This document shows, one piece after another, positions 1 to 9,264 of a stretch of DNA of 64,000 bases. A program made the translations under genes and the position numbers. The DNA lies in contig CAJTFB010000017.1 of NCBI GenBank assembly GCA_910575665.1, positions 1-64,000 of the forward strand. Direction: 5' to 3'. The stretch comes from Eubacteriaceae bacterium. GTDB lineage: Bacteria > Bacillota > Clostridia > Lachnospirales > Lachnospiraceae. Each line of letters opens with the position of its first letter. Position 1 is the stretch's first letter. Under the pieces are notes generated by a model. That model was not told where the DNA came from and ran no database searches. It saw only the letters and a program-made list of their open reading frames with translations.

Positions 1-78
1 AAACAGGAAGAACATCTCTGCTCCTCCTGCATTTGTATCGTCACTTTCACTGCTGTGATTTATTCTGTTTGTATTCAT
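1..78 (-). CDS. N-terminal fragment of an unidentified protein, cut by the left edge
   Basis: An open frame enters from the left edge and begins 34 bases downstream of the stop of the next gene on the minus strand. Two in-frame starts are possible: an ATG at 78 after AAGGGGAAAG, or an ATG at 15 after GGAGGAG with 7-base spacing, which is the stronger ribosome binding site. Only 26 residues at most are visible, ending in a hydrophobic run (MFFLF), so the product cannot be named. Its position suggests a further member of the membrane-protein cluster at 113-4051. It could be chance coding. Confidence 0.4.
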   Translation of the reverse strand, partial: MNTNRINHSSESDDTNAGGAEMFFLF

Positions 79-112
79 CTTTCCCCTTCAGACGGGAATC
101 TCGGATTACATT

Positions 113-1156
113 TCACGAGTCAGCTAACAGCTTATCCTGCAACCGGAAAAATATTTGTTTTTCCTCTACTGGACAAGTTTCCATTTTACGTTTTGCACAG
201 AATGAGATCTTCGCCTCTGCCACCATTTGTCCCACCAGATTTTCTGCCGCTTTCTCAGAGTAATCCTGCGCCAGCAGAATAAGCACCAGATTATCCTCCA
301 GGGTAAGATCACGGATGTAAATCTGTCTTTTTTCCCATTCTAGAATCTTCCCGCCATATTCTTTATTCCACATTTTCTTGGACCAGTGATATAATAGGAT
401 AAAGGTAAGGGAATAAAACAGGAACATGCCACAGGGGATACAGGGATATATCCTCCAAAATTCAAAGTCCGTAAATATGTAATGAAACATGTCTGGAAAT
501 ACCGCAAATATCCGCGGCACAAATGATATAAAAAATGCTGGCAAAAAATAGCGCCAAAAACATCTGCCATAGTGTGCCCGGATCACCTGAGGCGAAAATC
601 CCACTAAAAGAAGATATTCTTGTTCCTCCCTGCTTTGCTCCAGTGCCTTACGGAACCAAAAAACACCGCCTGCCATCGTAATTCCCCAGATCACTACCAA
701 AATCAGAACAGACACCGCTCCATTCTCGGACACAGTCCCCCACTTCTCTTTTACAATGTCCGGCACGGAGAGGATTCTCATGTAATCTGTAAACTTTTCC
801 CTCAGATTTGTAATTTCTTTATCCGTTGCCTGGAAAAATACCCCGTAATCCACCTTATCCCATCCAACCTCTTCTCCGTCTATATAACGATAATTCTCGC
901 ATCGGTATTCATGCGCAGAGATGGCATCCTGTTCCGTGAGAAGATAATTCTCAATTTCATTGTGCTTCTTACTCTCATCGGAATACCAGTACCAGTTTTC
1001 GTCAAATCTGAATAGCGACTGCCAGTTATAATAAAAGGAAGCATACGTCATAAACTGATAATTCACGTATATTCCTAAAATGATAAGCAGAGCAATAAAT
1101 AATATTAGATATTTTTTCTGTTTATTTAGAAACAGCCGACAAAGTCTTTTTTTCAT
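113..1156 (-). CDS. Multi-spanning membrane protein, possible FtsX-like or ABC permease subunit
   Basis: A 347-residue protein with an N-terminal membrane anchor at about residues 17-37, an extracytoplasmic stretch of about 110 residues rich in Tyr, Glu and Asp, then three or more membrane segments between about 145 and 265 and a soluble tail. The topology of one helix, a large outside loop and a cluster of C-terminal helices resembles FtsX/MacB-type permeases, but I do not recognise a defining motif. The start follows GAGAGAGGAA at good spacing. It is the last complete gene of a run 3656-4051, 1867-3573, 1209-1832, 113-1156, all on the same strand with short gaps, so it is probably one membrane subunit of an exporter or immunity complex. 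No ATPase is visible; one may lie left of the window. Confidence 0.6.
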   Translation of the reverse strand: MKKRLCRLFLNKQKKYLILFIALLIILGIYVNYQFMTYASFYYNWQSLFRFDENWYWYSDESKKHNEIENYLLTEQDAISAHEYRCENYRYIDGEEVGWDKVDYGVFFQATDKEITNLREKFTDYMRILSVPDIVKEKWGTVSENGAVSVLILVVIWGITMAGGVFWFRKALEQSREEQEYLLLVGFSPQVIRAHYGRCFWRYFLPAFFISFVPRIFAVFPDMFHYIFTDFEFWRIYPCIPCGMFLFYSLTFILLYHWSKKMWNKEYGGKILEWEKRQIYIRDLTLEDNLVLILLAQDYSEKAAENLVGQMVAEAKISFCAKRKMETCPVEEKQIFFRLQDKLLADS

Positions 1157-1208
1157 TAAAGATTCCTCTCTCTGAATGTTCTGGATATTCTGTCAGAAGA
1201 TTTGGAGC

Positions 1209-1832
1209 TTATTCAAAACGCCTTGAAGATATCGCACCAAAGATCCAAAAGATTCCTCCAGAAATTATAAATTTGACTCCTTCTTCCAGCCACAATTCAT
1301 TACCCTGAAGACTTATAAACTGATATTGGAAAAGGCGGTCACTTGGCACCACAGACAGCGTACAAAATATCATTGTTACAAGTGCAGAAACTGAAATGTT
1401 TTTCAGGCTGAAATTTAAAAAATACGCCATTCCACATGTTAAAAACATAATGATAGTCAATTGAAAAAACAACTCCAAAACCCGTTCTGCAGGACGATTA
1501 AAAAGAAAAACAGAAGGAAAACAACAGATTATATTGAGTAGGAAAAAACCTATTGTCAGTCCCAATATATTTTTTCCCAGGTACAGAATCTCTTTTCCAT
1601 CCCCTTCAATATATTCTTTATGTACCAAAAACATCCACCAGGTAGAAAGCAGAGGAATAAAACGATAACTCACCTCAGTAACCCGTTCGAGCATTTCACG
1701 ATCTTCCAATGGATTCTGTCCAAGTATCCATCCTGCAGATGGCACAATGATATAATATCCAATCAATGGGATCCAGAACAATATTCCCATCCCCCGGCAT
1801 TGCAAATAAATTCGTTCCATCAATTGAACCAT
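1209..1832 (-). CDS. Integral membrane protein, ABC-2-type permease-like
   Basis: A 207-residue, very hydrophobic protein with about six predicted membrane helices and only short loops, including the conserved-looking end RRFE. This size and pattern fit small ABC-2-type permeases of antibiotic or bacteriocin exporters, though there is no diagnostic motif. The start at 1832 has AGGAG at 8-base spacing. It sits 34 bases after the 568-residue permease-like gene and 52 bases before the next membrane gene, consistent with one transcript. The name rests on topology and neighbours only. Confidence 0.6.
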   Translation of the reverse strand: MVQLMERIYLQCRGMGILFWIPLIGYYIIVPSAGWILGQNPLEDREMLERVTEVSYRFIPLLSTWWMFLVHKEYIEGDGKEILYLGKNILGLTIGFFLLNIICCFPSVFLFNRPAERVLELFFQLTIIMFLTCGMAYFLNFSLKNISVSALVTMIFCTLSVVPSDRLFQYQFISLQGNELWLEEGVKFIISGGIFWIFGAISSRRFE

Positions 1833-1866
1833 AGCACACTCTCCTTATTTCCCCTGTAACACAGCA

Positions 1867-3573
1867 TCATTCAACCTGTTTCAATTCATTCATCAATTCC
1901 TCTTCCGAAATAAATGGATACCTCTCCCCTTCACTGATAAATCTTTCATAATCCGCAAAAAGCATGGACAAATCCCCCATAAGATGGTCACTCCCATAAT
2001 AATCAAAATACCCATTTATTTCTGGAGGAATCATTATCATCTTATGGTCTCCCTGGTGAAAGTACTTTTGAACAAATTGTTGAAACAGCCGAGCTAATTC
2101 TATTTGCTCCCTCTCTGAATATTGAATTGAGGAATAGATCAATCTGCTGTCGCCACTTTTTATTTCATTTGCAAATGGACTGGCCAATAAAGTTACACCG
2201 TCTGTATTCCCACACCAACGTCCATTGACTTTTGTCAAATTGCTATATAGGTTTGGTACGCCATGTACGGTCACCTCAAAATCCACATTATAATCCAGCC
2301 CTTCTTTTGTATTACCGGTATAATAATATTCATCCATATAAACCTGACGCCGCCCAGGCACCGGATAATATTCAAAATATGCCGGGAGAAACATCCCCTG
2401 ACTGTTGCTATAATATCTTTTACAATAACCTTCATAGAAAAAAATAATCTTTTTTACCTTATGCACTCCTGTTATCACCTGAACATAATCCCCTTTCTGG
2501 TAAAAGGTCAGATTTTGCCCATGATCATCTTCAACTGACTTGATCTTATATCCATGATACAGAGTAAAATCAAACTGTTGCAAGTCTGTCTGATCTATAT
2601 GTACCTCAACCTTGGCTGCCAATTCTCGTCCTGCTTTCAAATTCATACTATATTTATTTACCTTAAAAGCCGCCTTATCATACTTTGAAACATCCTTACA
2701 ATCAATTTTTTTGGAATAAATATAGTACGTATCATCATATGTCCAGGCGTCCTGTCCCCCGATGATATCTACACCAGGAGAAGAGACAGGTTGAAAAAAG
2801 AAAAACATACATGTCAACATCGCCAACCCTGGCACGACTGACATCCATCTTTTCTTCTCTCTATTCATTATGACACATATAATAGCAGCAACCAGAAAAA
2901 TCCAAAAAAGAATTCTTTGAACATCTACGGCAGCCACAGAATACATATAGTATACATTGGGAGCGGATAGAAACTTTCTTGTCATAAAACTCAACAAATC
3001 CGCAATCCGATATAAAAACTCTCTTCCAAATGATATACTTAATAAAGGGGCGATCCATAAATATCCAAAGCACCAGCAAACAAACATCAGCACTCCGTAC
3101 CCCATCGTTCTGGATTTTATATATGAAACCAAAAATCCGATAAGAATTGCCAATAGATATACTAAAAAATGATGTATAAAAATAACTTTAATCAAAAAGA
3201 AAAAATATGTATCTGCGTTTGTGCCTGACACAGACGCTGGCCAAAAAGAGGCAATAAAAAGTATCGTACAAATTAATAAGTTTAGGGAAAGTAATATATA
3301 AATGCCAGACAATCTTACTATTTTGCCACGTTTTCCACTGGCACTTATAATCTCATCGATATGACATCGCTGACTTTTTGAAAAATATTCATAGGAAATA
3401 AACAAGAAAAAAATAAACGTAACTTTAATCTGGTTCATACACTCAATAAATGTATACGGAACATTTTCATGGGGCATTTGCACGATCACATATGAAAGAT
3501 AAAGAAAATAGACAACTGTAATAAGGGAGATAGCAGGCGTTCTTATATATTGTTTTACATTTAACCAAAACAT
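1867..3573 (-). CDS. ABC-2-type permease with an extracellular M1-aminopeptidase-like domain lacking the zinc site
   Basis: A 568-residue protein. Residues 1-270 carry about seven membrane helices in an ABC-2 permease-like arrangement. Residues 280-568 are soluble and rich in aromatic residues, with a segment (YSNSQGMFLPAYFEYYPVPG) that resembles the N-terminal beta domain of M1 aminopeptidases. Known fusions of ABC-2 permeases with M1 domains usually carry HExxH; none is present here, so the outside domain probably binds rather than cleaves. The start has GGAGGAAAACGTA before it. The gene is directly downstream of the secreted protein gene at 3656-4051, which suggests that protein is its substrate or partner; this is inference. 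Confidence 0.6.
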   Translation of the reverse strand: MFWLNVKQYIRTPAISLITVVYFLYLSYVIVQMPHENVPYTFIECMNQIKVTFIFFLFISYEYFSKSQRCHIDEIISASGKRGKIVRLSGIYILLSLNLLICTILFIASFWPASVSGTNADTYFFFLIKVIFIHHFLVYLLAILIGFLVSYIKSRTMGYGVLMFVCWCFGYLWIAPLLSISFGREFLYRIADLLSFMTRKFLSAPNVYYMYSVAAVDVQRILFWIFLVAAIICVIMNREKKRWMSVVPGLAMLTCMFFFFQPVSSPGVDIIGGQDAWTYDDTYYIYSKKIDCKDVSKYDKAAFKVNKYSMNLKAGRELAAKVEVHIDQTDLQQFDFTLYHGYKIKSVEDDHGQNLTFYQKGDYVQVITGVHKVKKIIFFYEGYCKRYYSNSQGMFLPAYFEYYPVPGRRQVYMDEYYYTGNTKEGLDYNVDFEVTVHGVPNLYSNLTKVNGRWCGNTDGVTLLASPFANEIKSGDSRLIYSSIQYSEREQIELARLFQQFVQKYFHQGDHKMIMIPPEINGYFDYYGSDHLMGDLSMLFADYERFISEGERYPFISEEELMNELKQVE

Positions 3574-3655
3574 TACGTTTTCCTCCTATTTATCTCTCCG
3601 CTGTATTCAAAATACAACGGAGAGTAATAATGATCATTTCATATAGTGGATCCCT

Positions 3656-4051
3656 TTAGTTTTGATTCGATATCAACCCCGTTGCAATACATCCAGTTTT
3701 CTGATTGTCTGCAGAATTTCCATATAATATCATTCTCGCGTAGTTATATGCAGAAGCACTAGTCGTATTGCTCCTTGTATCACCAGGCTCCAATTTAAAG
3801 CTCCTAAAAGTTGTAAACACGTTTACACTCGTGGGACCTCCTTTCAACTGAACTTCAACATTTTTCTCATTTCTTCTGCTGGCATTAGTAGTATAACGGT
3901 ATTTGTTCATTCCATTATTAAACAATGATGATGAACTTGCATTCCTGTTTCCATTCAAAGATACACCCTTAGAATCTGCAAAGGCATGAGTAACTCCAAA
4001 TACCATTACTGTAACCAAAATAACAATGACAGATCTTTTGAGTCCCTCCAT
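3656..4051 (-). CDS. Small secreted protein, unknown (possible bacteriocin or signal protein)
   Basis: A 131-residue protein with a clear signal peptide (hydrophobic core about residues 7-20, likely cleavage after THAFA or nearby). The mature part of about 105 residues is rich in Ser, Asn, Thr and Arg, has one Cys near the C-terminus (TGCIATG) and looks beta-rich. The start has AAGGAGGTAATAGAT in front. It has a strong SigA-type promoter and two Spo0A-box-like sites upstream (4086-4140). It leads a cluster of three membrane proteins, an arrangement seen for secreted peptides with dedicated export or immunity proteins. It is reminiscent of lactococcin-972-type loci in layout, but I see no convincing sequence match. 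Confidence 0.6.
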   Translation of the reverse strand: MEGLKRSVIVILVTVMVFGVTHAFADSKGVSLNGNRNASSSSLFNNGMNKYRYTTNASRRNEKNVEVQLKGGPTSVNVFTTFRSFKLEPGDTRSNTTSASAYNYARMILYGNSADNQKTGCIATGLISNQN

Positions 4052-4085
4052 ATCTATTACCTCCTTTTTCTTATGTCTTTTTTCA

Positions 4086-4140
4086 ATTATAACCCCCTAT
4101 TTCTTCCAATACAACTTTTTTCGATCGACAAATTTCGACA
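4086..4140 (-). promoter_or_regulatory. SigA-type promoter with paired Spo0A-box-like sites
   Basis: On the minus strand TTGTAT (4109-4114) and TATAAT (4086-4091) are separated by 17 bases. Nine bases upstream of the -35 are TGTCGAT (4124-4130) and TGTCGAA (4134-4140), ten bases apart start to start. TGTCGAA is the known Spo0A box core. The same paired arrangement recurs upstream of the Panacea operon (50463-50479). Spo0A control is inference. Confidence 0.55.
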
Positions 4141-4273
4141 CAAAATTAAAGAAGTAAAATATGGATCTCTTTTTCCATGGTCTTCATAAGATAATTAAAG
4201 GGGCTAATAAGAACCAAAGCTCTCTGACTAAGCAAAATTTTTTCTTTTCAAAATAAAAAAAGGAAACCCTGCC

Positions 4274-4603
4274 ATGAAAAAACATCTCATCCTTCCTGGG
4301 GTTGTCCTGTTTCTCCTGCTGTGCCGTTTTCTCTATCCCCACACCCGCTTCGGCTACCAGGAAGAACTGGACCTGCTTTCCCACCGAAACCTGAACATCC
4401 ATGCCGCCACCATGAAACCCGGAGAAAAGATCTCCGTCAAGCTTTCAGGCTTAAAAAAAATGGCCAGCTATTCCACCTCGGATTTCCGCATCGCCACTGT
4501 AAGCCCTTTCGGCACCGTACATGCTCTGAATCCAGGAACTGCCATTATTTCCGTCAAACAGGGTGAGAATACTTACCGCTGCAAAATAACCGTGAAAGAT
4601 TGA
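4274..4603 (+). CDS. Small exported protein with a Big_2-like Ig domain
   Basis: A 109-residue protein with a hydrophobic N-terminal segment (about residues 3-17) that is either a signal anchor or a signal peptide. Residues 45-109 form a bacterial Ig-like group 2 pattern: KPGEKISVKL near the start, a SxxxFRIATVSPFGTV strand-turn and GTAIISVKQG before the end. Such domains occur in cell-surface and spore-coat proteins. AGGA precedes the ATG by 9 bases. It stands alone between the divergent secreted-protein cluster and the carboxypeptidase gene. The specific role is unknown. Confidence 0.65.
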   Translation: MKKHLILPGVVLFLLLCRFLYPHTRFGYQEELDLLSHRNLNIHAATMKPGEKISVKLSGLKKMASYSTSDFRIATVSPFGTVHALNPGTAIISVKQGENTYRCKITVKD

Positions 4604-4706
4604 AAGCCACCATTTTAATCCTGTGACGTCAACCCAAAAATAAGCCCGCATGTTTTCTACTCCTGCCGCATATATTTTCATATATCAATCATTGTGGAGA
4701 ATGTGT

Positions 4707-5918
4707 ATGAAAAAAATAGTTTATCTGCTTTTTACTCTCCTTACATTTATATACATATTCAGCTTTTCATCTCTGGACAGACAGGTTGTACAGGCTGAGG
4801 AAAAAGCGGTGTCCGGCGGCGCAGTGGATGTGTCTGCCACAGCAGCTGTACTTCTGGAGGGCTCCTCCGGGGAAATTATCTTCGAGAAGGATAAAGACAA
4901 AGAGCTTGTCCCGGCAAGTATCACAAAAATCATGACACTGAATCTGATCTTTGAGGCCATTGACAGCAAAAAACTTTCGCTGGAGGATTCTGTGACAGTG
5001 AGCGAATACGCCGCCAGCATGGGAGGCTCCCAGGTATACTTAGAGCCGAACGAGACCCAGACCGTAAACGATATGATCAAATGCATCACCATTGCCAGCG
5101 CCAACGACGCCGCTGTGGCGATGGCGGAAAAGATCGCTGGATCAGAAGAAGCCTTTGTGAAAAAGATGAATGAGAAGGCGAAAGCCCTGGGCATGAAACA
5201 TACCCAGTTTAAAAACTGCACCGGCCTGGATGATAACATCGAATCCGGACACTATTCCAGTGCCTATGACGTAGCGCTTATGTCACGGGAACTGATCACA
5301 AAACATCCCCAGATCAGCAATTATTCCACAGTGTGGATGGATTCCATCACCCATAAGACCAAAAAAGGGGAGACGGAATTTGGCCTGACCAACACCAATA
5401 AGCTGGTCCGTTTTTACGATGGCATCACCGGACTTAAGACGGGTTCCACCTCCAAAGCAAAATACTGTCTCAGCGCCACAGCGAGACGCAACAACATGGA
5501 CCTGATCGCTGTTATTATGGCGGCCCCGGATCATAAAAAACGGTTTTCAGAAGCCCAGTCCCTCTTAGATTATGGCTTTGCCAACTGCAGCGTTTACAAA
5601 GATTCCGATCTCACCAAGCTTTTGAAAGAAGTGCCAGTACAGGGCGGAAGGAAAAACATGGCTGCGGTGGAACCGACATCTATATTTTCCCACATCTTTA
5701 CCCAGGATGCCGATATGGATCAGGTAAAGAGAACGATCACCTATGAGGAAACCATAAAGGCACCCTTACAAAAGGGCGCCCCGGTAGGAAAAGTAGAATA
5801 TTTTTATAATGGAAAACTCATCGGAAGTGTCCAGCTCACCGCCGGCGAAACCGTTGAGGAAGCCGGATTAACTGATTATCTGTTAGAGGCAGTGAAAAAG
5901 CTATTTCATAAGCTTTAA
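4707..5918 (+). CDS. dacF: D-alanyl-D-alanine carboxypeptidase (penicillin-binding protein, S11 family)
   Basis: This 403-residue serine D,D-carboxypeptidase removes the terminal D-Ala from peptidoglycan stem peptides outside the membrane. A signal peptide (about residues 4-30) is followed by the transpeptidase-like domain with SITK (Ser71 to Lys74), SAND for the SxN motif and KTGS for the third motif. A C-terminal domain of about 100 residues and an amphipathic tail (LLEAVKKLFHKL) fit the PBP5/6 group. The start at 4707 was chosen because GGAGA lies 6 bases upstream; an ATG at 4701 directly abuts that site. The 3' end overlaps the convergent flippase gene by 18 bases. DacF, DacB or DacA naming is by family only. 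Confidence 0.9.
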   Translation: MKKIVYLLFTLLTFIYIFSFSSLDRQVVQAEEKAVSGGAVDVSATAAVLLEGSSGEIIFEKDKDKELVPASITKIMTLNLIFEAIDSKKLSLEDSVTVSEYAASMGGSQVYLEPNETQTVNDMIKCITIASANDAAVAMAEKIAGSEEAFVKKMNEKAKALGMKHTQFKNCTGLDDNIESGHYSSAYDVALMSRELITKHPQISNYSTVWMDSITHKTKKGETEFGLTNTNKLVRFYDGITGLKTGSTSKAKYCLSATARRNNMDLIAVIMAAPDHKKRFSEAQSLLDYGFANCSVYKDSDLTKLLKEVPVQGGRKNMAAVEPTSIFSHIFTQDADMDQVKRTITYEETIKAPLQKGAPVGKVEYFYNGKLIGSVQLTAGETVEEAGLTDYLLEAVKKLFHKL

Positions 5919-7574
5919 TTTCACAGCCATGCGATAGAGCTTTCGTCCCATTGGGAAATCAAACATTTCTTCCTTTGTCATTCCCCGCAGTTTGAGGAAT
6001 ACCACAAAATAAACGACAACAGCTGTGATCAAAGCCAGGATCACAGATACCGCATTTGCCATATACCCTCCCAGGAAGGAAGAAAACAGTTTATCCGACA
6101 AGGTATAGACCAGAACAACAGCGATCGACATCCACAGGGAGGCAGACAGCGGCACAAAAAACGTTTTTAATGGTTTTAGGCGCAGGGATGGAATGTAACG
6201 CCGTAACGCCAGCAAATTCAGTATGCTGACAACAATCGGGAAGGTTACATTACCGATGATAAGCACATAGATACCCAGTCCCGTAAATTTTAACAGACAC
6301 ACCACGAGAATCACATGAATCCCAAGGGAGATCGCCGAATGGATGACAGGTGTGTGCATTCTATCAATGCTCTGGAGTGCACTGCCTGTCACATTGGAAA
6401 TTGCATAAAACACAATGGCTGCAGAACCGGCAAGCATAAGATGTCCTCCCAAAACGTAATTGGAGGAAGGAAACAGAAGTCTTACAATGGACTGTCCGAG
6501 AACTGTATAGCCCATGGCACAGGGAAATGCAATGATCATATTAAACTTGATTCCAGAAAGGATATTATTTTTGAGCTGCACCGTATCCTTTTCGGTAAAT
6601 GCCGCCACCGCACTCGGAACCATAGAGGATGCGATGGAAGTGGATATGGCGATGGGCACACTGGTAAGCACCCGGTATTTGGAGCTGTATACGCCCACCA
6701 GCGATTTGATCGTCACCGGATCCATACCTCTGCCCCCCATAATGTCTCCGAATAGGTAATAATCTACCAGGCCGCTGATCTGATAAACCGTCTGGCTCAG
6801 AATAATAGGCAAAATTGTCAAAAACAGGATACGATAAATATGTGAAGCAGAATACAACCGCCGTCCCCGGTCTCGCCGCTCCAATTTTCTTTGTACCGGG
6901 CGGTAGATATAGTAAACAAATACTACAAGCAGAAGTGCCGAAAATGCACCGAGGCAGGTTCCCAACGTACCTCCTGCCGCCCCCCAGGCGCTCTTGTCAA
7001 GACTGTCTATATTCCACTGGATAAACAAATAGGCCGCCGACACACTGACGATGGCGTTTACCACCTGTTCTAAAACCTGGGAAACCGCGGTAGGCACCAT
7101 GGTCTTTTTTCCCTGGAAAAATCCACGGAACACGCCGAGCAGCGCCACGATAAATATCGTGGGAGCCAGCACTCGCAAAGGAATGTGCACCCCCGCGTAA
7201 TCAGGATAAATATTTTTCTCGATCCATCCGGCAAAAACAAAGAGCAGGATTCCAAATACCCCGCCTGACACAACGGCAAACAACAGAGCCAGACGAAAGG
7301 TTTTACCAATATTCTTATATTCCCGCTTTATGTTCTGGGCAGATATGATCTTGGAAAGTGCCAGCGGCAGGCTATAAGACGATACAATCAAAAGAATATC
7401 GTAGATATCAAACGCCACCGCATAAATCCCATTTCCCTCTTCTCCCAGTATATTGGACATAGGGATCCGGTATGCCATGCCAATAAAACGCACGATAAGG
7501 GATGCCATCGCCAATATGCTGCCATGTTTGAGAAAATCTGCACTTTTCTTGTTATCCTGATTGTTTGTACTCAT
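5901..7574 (-). CDS. Polysaccharide/lipid flippase of the MOP superfamily (SpoVB/MurJ-like)
   Basis: A 557-residue membrane protein with about 14 helices and the conserved start of the group (RFIGMAYRIPMSNILGEEGNG), which marks the SpoVB/YtgP branch. These proteins flip lipid-linked oligosaccharides such as lipid II, either generally or during spore cortex synthesis. Length and topology are normal for the family. AAAGGT precedes the ATG. It is convergent with the carboxypeptidase gene and follows the DUF3048 gene by 15 bases, so the two are probably co-transcribed. SpoVB and MurJ-like roles cannot be told apart here. Confidence 0.85.
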   Translation of the reverse strand: MSTNNQDNKKSADFLKHGSILAMASLIVRFIGMAYRIPMSNILGEEGNGIYAVAFDIYDILLIVSSYSLPLALSKIISAQNIKREYKNIGKTFRLALLFAVVSGGVFGILLFVFAGWIEKNIYPDYAGVHIPLRVLAPTIFIVALLGVFRGFFQGKKTMVPTAVSQVLEQVVNAIVSVSAAYLFIQWNIDSLDKSAWGAAGGTLGTCLGAFSALLLVVFVYYIYRPVQRKLERRDRGRRLYSASHIYRILFLTILPIILSQTVYQISGLVDYYLFGDIMGGRGMDPVTIKSLVGVYSSKYRVLTSVPIAISTSIASSMVPSAVAAFTEKDTVQLKNNILSGIKFNMIIAFPCAMGYTVLGQSIVRLLFPSSNYVLGGHLMLAGSAAIVFYAISNVTGSALQSIDRMHTPVIHSAISLGIHVILVVCLLKFTGLGIYVLIIGNVTFPIVVSILNLLALRRYIPSLRLKPLKTFFVPLSASLWMSIAVVLVYTLSDKLFSSFLGGYMANAVSVILALITAVVVYFVVFLKLRGMTKEEMFDFPMGRKLYRMAVKLKLMK

Positions 7575-7589
7575 ACAGGCACCTTTCTG

Positions 7590-8720
7590 CTACTCTTTAT
7601 TCTTGAAGGAAATCAGTTTCTTTCTACTGGTAGGATATGCTGCGATATAGGTCTTGCCCGGATTGATCGTCAGCACATTTCCATCCATATCGTAATAACA
7701 CATCGTTCCTTCTTCTTCGTTCTTTCTCCATTTAATCTTCATACGCTTTCCATTGGTGATGTAATATCCCTCACCTTTTCGCTTATGCAAGTACAGATGC
7801 TGGTATCCGTTGCGGTCAATGTCCGTCTCCTTTACCAGCTGGATAATCACATTTTTAAAGGAAAGCTGCTTATTGTTCTTGTGATCCAAATGCTTTTTCT
7901 TGTACTCAAACTTTTTGTATTCTTTCGTCTTTTTATCGTATTTGAGATAACAGGTGGAATAGGCAGAAAATGGAAGATTGATATAATTTGTCCCATGGGA
8001 GGAATCCAGTTCTGTATCTTCCTCATAAAATTCGAAATGCTTCGCCATCTTCTCTTCCTTAAATTTTGTCCGGTACTTGAGCTGCTTCGCACCTTTGAGC
8101 ATCTTCTCCCCGGAGGTAAATACATTGTGGGGCGGCTTTAACGAATAGTCGCGCTTATACACGACTCCGCCGATGGCAGACAAGCCACTGAGATTATTTA
8201 CACCCAGTTCCTCCATCTTCGAGATGGCATAAGAAGTCTGTCCAAAGTGACAGAAGATCGCATCCCATTCACTGGCAAAGCTGACAAAGTAATGTCTGGC
8301 GCTCCGGACCGAACCCAGTCTCTTGATTTTATCGGTCCCCTGATAGACGCCGAGCATTCGGGTGATCCCTCCCTCCGCCAGCGCTTCGTAGAGCACATCG
8401 ATCTGAGAAGTTCCCTGCTGGTGCTGGTTGGCATACTCGATATTGTTAATGATTACAGCAAAAGGCCTCTGTTTTGCCACCTTCTCCGATATGTACTTTC
8501 CTGTCAGTACACTCTTTACCTTTCCCGCGTGGGGATCTGGTGTGGGTTCTGGCGTCGGTGTCGGTTCCGGCGTCTCCATAGGAGCAGGCGTCTGGCTCAC
8601 CTGTGGGGTTTTCTCATCCTTGTCTCTCAGAACTAAAATGCAGATCAGAAAAACCGCGATCAAAACAACAACACTGGCCCCGCAAATAATCGCGATCACT
8701 TTCTTTTTCGATTGATTCAT
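7590..8720 (-). CDS. DUF3048 (YerB-like) membrane-anchored protein
   Basis: A 376-residue protein with a Lys-rich N-terminus, one membrane helix (about residues 8-30) and a linker of Thr-Pro-Glu repeats (residues about 40-63) that spans the wall. The remainder matches the YerB/DUF3048 pattern: RPFAVIINN, a YEALAEGGITRML segment and GSVRSARHYF. In Bacillus subtilis, YerB is a lipoprotein linked to sporulation and cell-wall functions; no activity is proven. Here the anchor is a plain helix without a lipobox. It is 15 bases upstream of the flippase gene on the same strand. Confidence 0.85.
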   Translation of the reverse strand: MNQSKKKVIAIICGASVVVLIAVFLICILVLRDKDEKTPQVSQTPAPMETPEPTPTPEPTPDPHAGKVKSVLTGKYISEKVAKQRPFAVIINNIEYANQHQQGTSQIDVLYEALAEGGITRMLGVYQGTDKIKRLGSVRSARHYFVSFASEWDAIFCHFGQTSYAISKMEELGVNNLSGLSAIGGVVYKRDYSLKPPHNVFTSGEKMLKGAKQLKYRTKFKEEKMAKHFEFYEEDTELDSSHGTNYINLPFSAYSTCYLKYDKKTKEYKKFEYKKKHLDHKNNKQLSFKNVIIQLVKETDIDRNGYQHLYLHKRKGEGYYITNGKRMKIKWRKNEEEGTMCYYDMDGNVLTINPGKTYIAAYPTSRKKLISFKNKE

Positions 8721-8737
8721 CCTATATACCTCTCTTT

Positions 8738-9235
8738 TTATCGGTTTATCCTTAACCTATCCATAATCTTTCGCTGCTCTTCTTCCATCTCTCTGCGGTC
8801 CTCTTCCTGAATGTGGTCGTAACCAAACAGATGAAGCATGCTGTGAACCACTAGAAAACAAAACTCACGGAGTTCTGAGTGCCCATATTCCTCTGCCTGC
8901 GCCTTGACAACTTCGGAGCAAAGAAGTATATCCCCCAGCATCATCTCTTCCGTATCTGGTGACAGGGACAGGCTGTTCTGAAACGCTTGTCCGCCAAAAT
9001 CCTTGGGGCTATCATATTCCATCATGGGAAAACTAAGGACGTCGGTAACCTTTTCGATCTCCCGGAACTGCGAATTTACCTGGCAGATGGTATCTGTGTC
9101 CACCAGAGTCACACTTACCTCGATATCATAAGGACATTCCACATGGTCCCTGACAAAAGCGATCACCTCTTCCGCCTTCTCTTCTGGGTCAAATCCAAAG
9201 GAAATCCCTGCCTCATCTTCAAAATATACTGTCAT
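8738..9235 (-). CDS. ybeY: Endoribonuclease YbeY (rRNA maturation factor)
   Basis: YbeY is a zinc-dependent single-strand endoribonuclease for 16S rRNA 3' maturation and 70S quality control. The signature HSMLHLFGYDH, with its three zinc-binding His residues, sits near residue 125. The start at 9235 (MTVYFEDE) was preferred because AAGGG lies 4-5 bases upstream; an ATG at 9253 would add six residues without a good site. The predicted length is 165 residues, normal for the family. It directly follows phoH, the usual order in Firmicutes. Confidence 0.93.
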   Translation of the reverse strand: MTVYFEDEAGISFGFDPEEKAEEVIAFVRDHVECPYDIEVSVTLVDTDTICQVNSQFREIEKVTDVLSFPMMEYDSPKDFGGQAFQNSLSLSPDTEEMMLGDILLCSEVVKAQAEEYGHSELREFCFLVVHSMLHLFGYDHIQEEDRREMEEEQRKIMDRLRINR

Positions 9236-9264
9236 ACTACCCTTCCATTCCAAAACTCAGGTTG

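Noticed and set aside
6315-6759. Plus-strand open frames opposite the flippase gene and similar long antisense frames in trp, alaS and proA
   Set aside because: They are shadows of well-supported genes on the other strand and have no ribosome binding sites or recognisable domains.
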